This document shows positions 1-7,193 of a stretch of 64,000 nt of DNA, piece by piece. Source of the DNA: Marinoscillum furvescens DSM 4134 (GTDB taxonomy: Bacteria; Bacteroidota; Bacteroidia; Cytophagales; Cyclobacteriaceae). The stretch covers positions 62,001 through 126,000 of the forward strand of contig NZ_QREG01000007.1 of assembly GCF_003386095.1 (NCBI RefSeq). The letters are read 5' to 3'. Made by a program: the position numbers and the translations under genes. The notes beneath the pieces are model-generated. The model did not search any database and was not told where the DNA came from. It saw only the letters and a list, made by a program, of their open reading frames with translations. How positions within the stretch are numbered: position 1 is the first letter of the stretch; every line of letters starts with the position of its first letter.

Positions 1-39
1 AAGGTTGTAAAATAATAAGACATCATTTCTACTACTACC

Positions 40-75
40 TAAGGGCAGCTCATCTGTGGGTTGCCCTTATTTTTT
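40..75 (+). terminator. Rho-independent terminator of a gene upstream of the window
   Basis: TAAGGGCA (40-47) pairs with TGCCCTTA (62-69) and is followed by a run of T on the plus strand, so it terminates transcription entering from the left. It overlaps the last codon of the minus-strand SDR gene. No matching T run exists on the minus strand, so the SDR operon probably does not use it. Confidence 0.7.
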
Positions 76-846
76 GCTTTGAATTTTGCGGACAGCTTTT
101 AGCAAGAGTTTCTTAGGGACAAACTTCGTAGACTTGGCCATCAGCGCATTTCTCTTACCGTGGATGGCTACCACCTCACCTTTTAGCATGGCTTCATAGC
201 CAAAGCTGGCTACTTCTGCTGAGGTAGGCAGGTTTTTCCCTTTGAATAGCCCAGATTCCTGCATATCGGCAGTTTTGGCAAATTCAGATTCCGTGGCACC
301 AGGGCACAGTGCCGTTACCGATACCCCAAACTCTTTCCACTCCTCATACAACCCTTCGCTATACGCTTGTACAAAATGCTTGGTGGCATAGTATACAGAC
401 ATGAGCGGTCCCGGCTGAAAAGCAGCCGTACTCGAGACCTGCATGATTTTGCCACTTCGCCGCTTCACCATGTCTGAGCCAAATAATTTAGTCAGCTGGC
501 ATAGTGCCAGAATGTTGAGGTTGATCATCATCTCCTCACGCTCCCAGTTGGTTTCATGGTAAAGACCAAAATCCCCAAAACCGGCATTGTTAATAAGGTA
601 TTCTACTTCTAAGCCTGCCTCTTGTACAGCCTCGTAGACTTCCAGCGCACTGTCCGGTATGCTAAGGTCTTTCGGGATGGCCATTACCTTTACTTCATGT
701 GCTGCCTCCAGTTCGTCTTTTAGTTCCAGGAGCTTGGTGGTACTTCTGGCTACAATGATGAGGTCTCCTCCACGGCTAGCATGTAGCCGGGCGAGTTCCT
801 TGCCTATGCCAGAGGAAGCACCAGTAATGAGTGCTGTTGGGGTCAT
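67..846 (-). CDS. Short-chain dehydrogenase/reductase (SDR) family oxidoreductase
   Basis: Classical SDR of 259 residues, the usual family length. The N-terminus has the Rossmann dinucleotide-binding motif TGASSGIG (residues 8-15), then the NNAG motif and a YxxxK catalytic pair (YYATKH), with the Ser in VSSTAAF. This supports NAD(P)H-dependent oxidation or reduction of a small carbonyl or hydroxyl substrate in the cytoplasm; the substrate cannot be read from sequence. The start ATG overlaps the stop of the upstream MFS gene by 4 bases (ATGA), so the two are translated from one mRNA. It resembles the YqjQ/DltE-like SDRs often annotated only by family. Confidence 0.9.
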   Translation of the reverse strand: MTPTALITGASSGIGKELARLHASRGGDLIIVARSTTKLLELKDELEAAHEVKVMAIPKDLSIPDSALEVYEAVQEAGLEVEYLINNAGFGDFGLYHETNWEREEMMINLNILALCQLTKLFGSDMVKRRSGKIMQVSSTAAFQPGPLMSVYYATKHFVQAYSEGLYEEWKEFGVSVTALCPGATESEFAKTADMQESGLFKGKNLPTSAEVASFGYEAMLKGEVVAIHGKRNALMAKSTKFVPKKLLLKAVRKIQSKK

Positions 847-2048
847 GTGGTTTTTGTGTTAAAGTTGCTGCTTTTGATAACGAAAAAACTCACCAGAATG
901 ATTAGAAGTATTGAAAAGATTGCGACTAGCAAAGTAGTGTTAGTAGAGCCTTGGAGGCCATAGCCGATGACTATCGGTCCGATAGCTGTGGCCACTACCA
1001 TAAATGTGGTGGTCATGCTTTTGATGGCTCCGAGGTTTTTGACACCATATAGTTCAGCCCAGAGTGCTACACCCGTAAGCGAACCCAGGCTGGCGGTCAT
1101 CCCCAGGAGAATCATATAAAGCATTGCCGCGAGTTTATGATCGGCAAAAAGCAGTAAGGCGAGACCCAATGCTACAGGTAGCAGATAGAAGGTAAACACT
1201 TTTTGGGCCGAAAAGCGATCGACCAACGCTCCTCCTAAAAAGGAGGTGAGCACTTTGGCTATGCCATACCCCACAAAACAAAAGGCCATCCAGTCCATGC
1301 TCCATCCTTTGGCAGCTGCCAAAAGGTTTTGATGAATAAATATGCCCGTAATAAAGAACGGTAAGAACATAAATGCCGGAAGCAGCAGGTAGAATTTTGG
1401 ATCTCGAAGGACCTGCCGGCGTGTAAAATCTGTGGTTTTCGACTGCTCTGGTGCGGTTTGTGGTATTGCGGTATCGGTTTTAATAAGCAGCCTCGTAAGA
1501 GGTATAAATATCAGCAAGACGACTGCAGCCAGGGCTATCCATGACATGCGCCACCCAAAGTCATTGATGATAAAAATCAGGACCATAGGAGTGAACGTTT
1601 CTGCTATAGCGAGTCCAAGCCCTACAACCGAGAGTGCTTTGCCACGCTGCTCATGGAAAAACTTGGCGGTGGCTGTGGAGCCTATAAGTATCATGCCTCC
1701 TTGTCCGAAAAATCGTAGCAAGAACAATCCAGGGATTAATAGCATAAGCCGATCAGCTGAAAACATCACGGCACAAGCCATGATAAGCCCTATGCCCCCA
1801 ACCAGGCTCAGGTGCTTGAGGTTGGCCCGGTCTACCCAGCCGCCTATCAGCGGCAAAGTAAATGCGCTGGCGATGGTGGCTATCGCATAGCTGTTGCTAA
1901 ATGCACCGCTCGAAAGCGACAGGTCCGAAAGGATGAATGGTACCGAAACACTGATCAGAAATGTCTGCCCGATGCTGGAGAAAAAGTAGTGAAGGGCGCC
2001 GTAGGTAAGTTTGTATGGGTACTTGCGTAAAAGTTGGAGGTAATTCAT
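843..2048 (-). CDS. Major facilitator superfamily (MFS) transporter
   Basis: 401-residue polytopic membrane protein with about twelve hydrophobic segments, an MFS length and layout. A motif resembling the MFS loop 2-3 signature (GGWVDRANLKHL, about residues 64-75) and the repeated GGALVDRFSAQKV in the second half mark the two homologous six-helix halves. It probably acts in the inner membrane as a proton-coupled carrier; the closest general type is the monocarboxylate/oxalate-formate antiporter-like branch, but the substrate is unknown. It is the first gene of a two-gene operon with the SDR, so the SDR may act on the transported compound. It is divergent from the PadR gene. Confidence 0.85.
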   Translation of the reverse strand: MNYLQLLRKYPYKLTYGALHYFFSSIGQTFLISVSVPFILSDLSLSSGAFSNSYAIATIASAFTLPLIGGWVDRANLKHLSLVGGIGLIMACAVMFSADRLMLLIPGLFLLRFFGQGGMILIGSTATAKFFHEQRGKALSVVGLGLAIAETFTPMVLIFIINDFGWRMSWIALAAVVLLIFIPLTRLLIKTDTAIPQTAPEQSKTTDFTRRQVLRDPKFYLLLPAFMFLPFFITGIFIHQNLLAAAKGWSMDWMAFCFVGYGIAKVLTSFLGGALVDRFSAQKVFTFYLLPVALGLALLLFADHKLAAMLYMILLGMTASLGSLTGVALWAELYGVKNLGAIKSMTTTFMVVATAIGPIVIGYGLQGSTNTTLLVAIFSILLIILVSFFVIKSSNFNTKTT

Positions 2049-2117
2049 GCAGCCAGATTAGGCCGCAAAGCTAGTGGATTAGCCTATTTGATGCCGCTCG
2101 TGTAAAAATCAATATTT

Positions 2118-2179
2118 ACTACTAAAAAGTAGAACAAATGGAAATCAAGCACCGTATATTAGTTCTACAATTTAGTAGT
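2118..2179. promoter_or_regulatory. Long inverted repeat, probable double PadR operator
   Basis: ACTACTAAAAAGTAGAAC (2118-2135) and GTTCTACAATTTAGTAGT (2162-2179) are inverted copies matching at 16 of 18 positions, with a 26-base spacer. Each arm is itself a dyad of form CTAC(T/A)-N4-AGTAG (2119-2132 and 2165-2178). The right arm ends three bases before the PadR ATG. PadR proteins are dimers that bind such dyads and often repress their own gene; autoregulation here is inference. The arms could also pair in RNA. Confidence 0.6.
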
Positions 2180-2182
2180 ATC

Positions 2183-2509
2183 ATGAAAGAAACACGACTA
2201 GGAGAGTTTGAGGAAGTGATTTTGCTGCTCGTAGGCATTCTCACAGACCAGGCTTACGCCATGAAGTTGGCGGAGGAGTTTGAGCAGCAGTCTGGGCGTA
2301 GTGTATCCATCGGGGCGGTACATTCTACGCTAGAGCGTCTACGCGAAAAAGGGTTTTTGACCTCCGAAATGGGTCAACCCACTGCGGAGCGTGGGGGCAG
2401 GCGCAAGCGCTTATATCGCATCACTGCAGAGGGCCAGCAAGCGCTGAGTGCCTCACGCGACCTTCGAATGAATCTATGGAGTCAATTTCCAGCATTTTCA
2501 GGACAATGA
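2183..2509 (+). CDS. PadR family transcriptional regulator (first cassette)
   Basis: 108-residue winged-helix protein. The start MKETRLGEFEE matches that of the second PadR in this window (MKEQTLGEFEE), so the ATG at 2183 is preferred over one 45 bases upstream that lies inside the inverted repeat. The family fold is visible: helices around YAMKLAEEFEQQSGRSVSIGAVHSTLERLREKGFL (DNA recognition) and the beta-wing GGRRKRLYRIT. PadR proteins usually repress an adjacent transport gene until an effector binds. The stop overlaps the next start (ATGA), so it is cotranscribed with the NTF2-like protein and the permease. Confidence 0.9.
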   Translation: MKETRLGEFEEVILLLVGILTDQAYAMKLAEEFEQQSGRSVSIGAVHSTLERLREKGFLTSEMGQPTAERGGRRKRLYRITAEGQQALSASRDLRMNLWSQFPAFSGQ

Positions 2510-2982
2510 GAGTGATGCTACTGAGCTGTATGTTGTGCTTATGCTGGGGAGTCAGCGCACAGCAAAATGAACAGCTATTTTCCGAAATTAGAGCACAAGA
2601 CAGCCTGCTCTTCGATGTGGCATTTAATACCTGCGATCTGGCAGTTTTTGAGCGTTTGGTAGCCGATGATTTGGAGTTTTACCATGATCAATCTGGTGTT
2701 ATGGTTGGGAAAGATACGTTTCTGGCCAATACCAAAAATGGCCTGTGCAACCTGGACTATCAGCCCATCCGGCGACTAGATCAGATGCAGGTATTTCCTA
2801 TGTATAATCAAGGTGGACTATATGCTGCTCTCCAGACTGGCACTCACTCATTTTACGCTGAGTTTGACCATCAAAAAGGAGAACAACTGACCTCTCAGGC
2901 ACAGTTTGCTCACTTGTGGGTGTTGGTTGACGGAGCGTGGAAGCTATCTCGAATTGTGAGCTATGACCATCAGGCGCCATGA
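2506..2982 (+). CDS. Secreted NTF2-like / DUF4440 protein
   Basis: 158 residues. A signal peptide is visible (MRVMLLSCMLCLCWGVSA, cleavage before QQN), so the mature protein is periplasmic or exported. The rest has the DUF4440/SnoaL-like pattern: an N-terminal helix with D-x3-F, LVADDLEFYHDQSG, and a C-terminal strand ending AHLWVLVDGAWKLSRIVSYDHQ. The fold is a cone-shaped ligand-binding or small-enzyme scaffold; no activity can be assigned. The start at 2506 overlaps the PadR stop and the stop overlaps the permease start (ATGA at both ends), so it is translationally coupled in the middle of the cassette. The second PadR-permease cassette lacks this gene. Confidence 0.75.
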   Translation: MRVMLLSCMLCLCWGVSAQQNEQLFSEIRAQDSLLFDVAFNTCDLAVFERLVADDLEFYHDQSGVMVGKDTFLANTKNGLCNLDYQPIRRLDQMQVFPMYNQGGLYAALQTGTHSFYAEFDHQKGEQLTSQAQFAHLWVLVDGAWKLSRIVSYDHQAP

Positions 2983-5627
2983 GTAAAGTATCGCCTCCAA
3001 AGTATGCTGAAAAACTGCTGGAATGGGTGCTTCACGATGAGCTGGCAGAAGAAGTGCTGGGCGATTTGGAAGAGCAATTTTATGCGCATGCAGACCGCAA
3101 AGGGCTCCGCCGTGCAAAACGAAACTACTGGTATCAAACCTGGAATTACCTCCGACCCTTCGCTCTAAAACCAACTAAACTAACCAATCATTTTAGTATG
3201 TACCGTCATTATTTTAAACTTTCGTGGAGAGCTTTAAAGCGCCAGCGCTTATACTCTTCCATCAAAATTGGTGGGTTTGCACTAGGCATAGCTGCTACCA
3301 TATTTATTGCTCTTTTTATTCAAGAAGAGGTGAGTTATGATCAGCACTATAAAGATCAGGACCGTATTTTTCGAATGATCAATGTAGTAGATGCCCCAGA
3401 TGAAAAGTCTAAATGGAGCCATCTGCAAGCACCGATTAAGGCGGTGCTGGATTCGGATATTCCACAGATAGAGCAGTCGGCACGCTTTATAGCTTTCAAT
3501 TGGTACAATGCCGGAGACAATCAATTTCGCCCGCAAGGCACCACTCAGTCTGTATATGAAAAAGGATTTGCCTACGCAGACCCTGAGCTGCTAGAGATTC
3601 TGGAAGTACCTTTTATCTACGGAAACGCTACTACAGCTTTGGCTCAGCCAAACAGCATTGTGCTATCCAAGGAAAAAGCCGACAGTTACTTTCCAAACCA
3701 GGACCCAGTGGGCCTGCAAGTCATCCTCAATGAGGAGGAAGATAATGCTTACACCATTGGTGGCGTGATGGACATAGTAGCAAACACGCACCTTCAGGCT
3801 GATTTTTTGCTAACGCTGAAGGGGAAGGAGTTTTGGCCCGGAGAGCAAACTTCCTGGGACTCGTGGAATTACAGTACCTACGTCAAGCTGGTGCCAGGTG
3901 CGGACCGACAGCAGGTAGAGCAAAACCTGCTCGCGATTCGCGATACCCACATGGCCGCTACATTGTCTGATAATGGAGGCGAGTCTGCCTTTGATCTACA
4001 AGCGCATTTTAGGTTTTTACTACAGCCGGTGAATGAAATCTACCTGACTCCCGCGGAGGAGTTGCACGATAGCCTTTTACATGGAGACCGGAAAACGGTG
4101 TGGTTATTTGGCTGTGTGGCATTATTTATTCTGCTGCTCGCCTGTGTGAATTTTATCAACCTGTCTACTGCGAAATCCGCTATGCGAGCCAAAGAAGTCG
4201 GTATGCTGAAGGTGGTGGGTTCCTTCCGTAGTGACCTCATTCGCCAGTTTTTGGCTGAGTCTGTGCTTTTTTGTGTGATTGCGTTTGGGTTTGCGCTGGC
4301 GTTGGTTGCATTGCTTATGCCCTACTTCAATATCCTTACAGGTAAAACCCTCGAACTGCCCTGGTTAGACTTCTGGTTCCTTCCAGGGTTTGGGGTGCTG
4401 ATTCTTCTCGTCGGTGTGATATCGGGTATTTATCCGGCGTTTTATCTGTCGGCGTTTCGCCCAGCCGAAGTGTTAAAGGGTACGGTGACAAAAGGTAAGA
4501 AAAGCTCACGATTGAGATCAGGATTGGTGGTTTTTCAGTTTGCCACCACCATCGTGCTAATTATCTGCACGGTGATCACCTACCGTCAGATGGATTTTAT
4601 TTTGAATAAAAAGCTTGGTTTTGAGAAAGATCGCGTGGTTTTGCTCTATGGCTCCAATACTTTGGAAGAGGGTCAGCAGGCGCTGAAAGATGAGCTCAAG
4701 CGGCTATCACATGTGGAGCAGGCCACCATTTCGGAGTTTATTCCTATAACAGGTGCTACCCGCGATCAAAATGGCTTTTGGCTGGCCGGTCGGCGAGAGC
4801 TGGATAAAAGTGTAGGGGCTCAAAAGTGGAGAGTGGATGAAGACTATTTGCAAACAATGGGAATGAAGCTCGTGCAAGGCAGGAATTTTTCAGAAGCCTT
4901 TGCTTCCGATTCATCGGCAGTAATCATCAATGAAGCCATGGCGCGTGAGTTTGGATTGGATGATCCGCTTGGCGCTAAAATCGTCAACAGTTTTGAGCCC
5001 GCCTATCATGTGATCGGTGTGGTAGAGGATTTTCATTTTGAATCGATGAAAGGTGAAATTCGTCCGCTGTGTCTCGTGCTAGGCGGGGAAGGAATTCTAA
5101 TGCCTCTGAGACTTGCCGGAAGCGACGTAGCCAGCGCCATGCATGCCGTGGAGCACGTGTGGGACCAGTTTTTGCCCAATCAGGCCATTCGGTACCGATT
5201 TATGGATCAGGAGTATGCCCACATGTATGACATGGTCCAGCGTACGAGTCGCGTGTTTACCGTGTTCTCGGTACTGGCGATCATTGTGGCGTGCCTGGGT
5301 TTATTTGCTTTATCAGCTTTTATGGTAGAGCAGCGAAGCAAAGAGGTGAGCATTCGCAAAGTCCTGGGCGCTTCGCTCATGCAGATTTTTGGATTGCTGA
5401 CGTTTAATTTTTTACGACTGGTAGTACTCTCGCTGGTCGTAGCGATTCCGCTTGGCTGGTACCTGATGCGGGAGTGGTTAGACACCTTTGTTTATCGGGT
5501 GACCATCACCTGGGATGTGTATGTCCTGGCTGGGCTGATCGCACTTGCGGTAGCGCTGATTACCATCAGTGGGGAATCCCTCAAAGCTGGGGTAGATAAT
5601 CCTGCCAAAAGGCTGCGGTCAGAGTGA
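2979..5627 (+). CDS. Duplicated FtsX/MacB-type ABC permease with N-terminal prefix domain
   Basis: 882 residues. Residues 1 to about 85 form the soluble permease prefix domain found in PadR-linked orphan permeases (YAEKLLEWVLHDELAEEVLGDLEEQF). A membrane helix follows (SSIKIGGFALGIAATIFIALF), then a periplasmic MacB core, three FtsX helices, a second MacB core and three more FtsX helices ending ALITISGESLKAGVDNPAKRLRSE. The RAKEVGMLKVVGS and RSKEVSIRKVLGAS coupling motifs occur in each half. MacB/FtsX proteins use an ATPase to drive periplasmic movement for export or envelope signalling; no ATPase gene lies in the cassette. The architecture resembles the duplicated orphan permeases (ADOP) of Acidobacteria. 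Confidence 0.88.
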   Translation: MSKVSPPKYAEKLLEWVLHDELAEEVLGDLEEQFYAHADRKGLRRAKRNYWYQTWNYLRPFALKPTKLTNHFSMYRHYFKLSWRALKRQRLYSSIKIGGFALGIAATIFIALFIQEEVSYDQHYKDQDRIFRMINVVDAPDEKSKWSHLQAPIKAVLDSDIPQIEQSARFIAFNWYNAGDNQFRPQGTTQSVYEKGFAYADPELLEILEVPFIYGNATTALAQPNSIVLSKEKADSYFPNQDPVGLQVILNEEEDNAYTIGGVMDIVANTHLQADFLLTLKGKEFWPGEQTSWDSWNYSTYVKLVPGADRQQVEQNLLAIRDTHMAATLSDNGGESAFDLQAHFRFLLQPVNEIYLTPAEELHDSLLHGDRKTVWLFGCVALFILLLACVNFINLSTAKSAMRAKEVGMLKVVGSFRSDLIRQFLAESVLFCVIAFGFALALVALLMPYFNILTGKTLELPWLDFWFLPGFGVLILLVGVISGIYPAFYLSAFRPAEVLKGTVTKGKKSSRLRSGLVVFQFATTIVLIICTVITYRQMDFILNKKLGFEKDRVVLLYGSNTLEEGQQALKDELKRLSHVEQATISEFIPITGATRDQNGFWLAGRRELDKSVGAQKWRVDEDYLQTMGMKLVQGRNFSEAFASDSSAVIINEAMAREFGLDDPLGAKIVNSFEPAYHVIGVVEDFHFESMKGEIRPLCLVLGGEGILMPLRLAGSDVASAMHAVEHVWDQFLPNQAIRYRFMDQEYAHMYDMVQRTSRVFTVFSVLAIIVACLGLFALSAFMVEQRSKEVSIRKVLGASLMQIFGLLTFNFLRLVVLSLVVAIPLGWYLMREWLDTFVYRVTITWDVYVLAGLIALAVALITISGESLKAGVDNPAKRLRSE

Positions 5628-5716
5628 GATTTTCGGACTAAATCCAAACGCTTTATCCCTGGGAGAGTTAATCCTACGAAGCTTTTCGAAAATCAGGCAG
5701 GTGACTGTCTGATAAA

Positions 5717-6742
5717 ATGAAAACCAGCATGATGAAGAAATGGACCACTATGCTGTGTACGGTGCTTGCTCTCATGTGCGGTGCACAGCCTGCAGATATT
5801 CCCGACGACTCGCTGCGCGTAATTCACGGGCAGGAGCTTTACCAAAACCTGTGTTCCAGGTGTCACGACGTGGGCAACCAAAAACTGGGTCCTTCGCTGG
5901 CAGGTGTAGTAGACAGGCGGCCAGTACCCTGGTTGCTGCGGTTTATTCAAAACTCGCAGCAGGTGGTAGATAGTGGAGATCCCTACGCGCGCCACCTTTT
6001 TCGCACCTATAGTCACATGGTCATGCCAGCCTTTGATCAGCTAAGTGACTCGGCCACACTTTCTATTTTGGCTTATCTCAAAAAGGAGTCCAGTGCTGCA
6101 TATTATGATTTTGCGGAAGACTCAGCGGTGTATTATGACAAAGCGCTGATCGACAAGGCTCACGATCGTGCCAGTAAGAAACAAGCCGAAGAGCGTGATT
6201 ACTATGGCGTGTCTGATACCCTCACCATCCCAAGAGGCTCTGCTGTATTGCTCAAAGGCAAGGAACTGTTTAATAGCCAGTGTGCTACTTGCCACGGCAT
6301 CCATGAGACACGAAAGGGCCCTGCCCTGGCGAGTGTCACAGATCGGAGGCCCCTGCCATGGTTGTTGGATTTTATAGATAGTCCCAAAGAGGTACTCGAA
6401 ACAGGTGATGATTATGCCAACTTTTTGCTGACCAGCTATCCGTTTGTTATGCCGGGCTTTGAGTTTCTGACTACCGACGATAAGCTGGCTGTGCTTTCCT
6501 ACGTACGTGAAACTACCGGTGCACCCAGCCATATAGCTGGAGTAAATGCCCGCAGCGGCAAAGCCGCGGATAGCACACCGCAGCTTCAGGCCCTGCCAGA
6601 AAAAAACTTAGGGGAAGGCCCACCGCCTCACCGCCCAGATAACCAAGGGCTCTGGAACATTCTAGGGGGCATCATTATCGCTCTTATGCTGATAGTGCTG
6701 TTGGTGCTCGTACTCAAATTCATCAAAGGAAAAAAAGACTAA
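5717..6742 (+). CDS. Membrane-anchored diheme cytochrome c
   Basis: 341 residues: signal peptide (MKKWTTMLCTVLALMCGA), two class I cytochrome c domains and a C-terminal membrane helix (IIIALMLIVLLVLVLKFI) with a basic tail. Haem-binding motifs are CSRCH in LYQNLCSRCHDVG and CATCH in LFNSQCATCHGI. Distal Met ligands are probable in VMPAF and VMPGF. The two domains look like a tandem duplication, sharing KLGPSLAGVVDRRPVPWLL and KGPALASVTDRRPLPWLLDF. It should carry electrons in the periplasm; donor and acceptor are unknown. It lies between the two PadR-permease cassettes on the same strand, with gaps of about 90 and 105 bases, so cotranscription is uncertain. A weak hairpin (5693-5712) precedes the start. 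Confidence 0.88.
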   Translation: MKTSMMKKWTTMLCTVLALMCGAQPADIPDDSLRVIHGQELYQNLCSRCHDVGNQKLGPSLAGVVDRRPVPWLLRFIQNSQQVVDSGDPYARHLFRTYSHMVMPAFDQLSDSATLSILAYLKKESSAAYYDFAEDSAVYYDKALIDKAHDRASKKQAEERDYYGVSDTLTIPRGSAVLLKGKELFNSQCATCHGIHETRKGPALASVTDRRPLPWLLDFIDSPKEVLETGDDYANFLLTSYPFVMPGFEFLTTDDKLAVLSYVRETTGAPSHIAGVNARSGKAADSTPQLQALPEKNLGEGPPPHRPDNQGLWNILGGIIIALMLIVLLVLVLKFIKGKKD

Positions 6743-6782
6743 GACACCTACGCAAGGCGAGAGCTGAGGAGTGCTTAGGTTT

Positions 6783-6836
6783 ATTTACTTAACAATTATG
6801 AAACTAATTGATTATATTCACGTTTGTTAAGTAAAT
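6783..6836. promoter_or_regulatory. Perfect 13-bp inverted repeat upstream of second PadR
   Basis: ATTTACTTAACAA (6783-6795) is repeated perfectly in inverse as TTGTTAAGTAAAT (6824-6836) with a 28-base AT-rich spacer. The right arm ends 12 bases before the PadR ATG. Geometry matches the dyad upstream of the first PadR (26-base spacer) but the sequence differs, as expected for paralogous regulators with separate operators. Autoregulation is inferred. Confidence 0.6.
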
Positions 6837-6848
6837 CATTGAGGAAAT

Positions 6849-7181
6849 ATGAAAGAACAAACCCTCGGAGAATTTGAGGAGCTGGTATTGCTGATGGTGG
6901 CGGCACTGCACGATGAAGCCTACGGAGTATCTATACTGGAGCACCTGGAGCGGGAAGCCGGCCGCAAAGCCAACATCAGTGCCATACATGTGGCGCTCAA
7001 GCGCCTGGAGCAAAAAGGGCTCGTAGTGTCAAGATATGGAGGGATCACCGGTGATCGCGGCGGCAGGAGGAAGAAGTTTTATGTGGTCACAGCATTTGGC
7101 AAAAAGGCTCTCGATCAGCAATACACAGTGCGTACATCGCTTTATAAGCAAATACCTGACATTTCATTTGCTAAAGGCTAA
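6849..7181 (+). CDS. PadR family transcriptional regulator (second cassette)
   Basis: 110-residue winged-helix protein, paralogous to the PadR at 2183-2509 (shared LGEFEE, the ISAIHVALKRLEQKGLV recognition helix region, and the GGRRKKFYVVT wing). It probably represses its own cassette through the dyad at 6783-6836. A 12-base gap separates it from the permease gene, so the two form an operon. Differences in the recognition helix (NISAIHVALKRL versus SIGAVHSTLERL) fit the different operator sequences of the two cassettes. Confidence 0.9.
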   Translation: MKEQTLGEFEELVLLMVAALHDEAYGVSILEHLEREAGRKANISAIHVALKRLEQKGLVVSRYGGITGDRGGRRKKFYVVTAFGKKALDQQYTVRTSLYKQIPDISFAKG

Positions 7182-7193
7182 ATCACTGACATT

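Noticed and set aside
1432-1890. A 152-codon plus-strand frame inside the MFS gene
   Set aside because: Antisense shadow of a clear MFS transporter; composition follows the overlapping frame.
5693-5712. Hairpin TCAGGCAG/CTGTCTGA before the cytochrome start as a riboswitch
   Set aside because: Short 8-bp stem with one wobble and no other structure; not enough to claim regulation.
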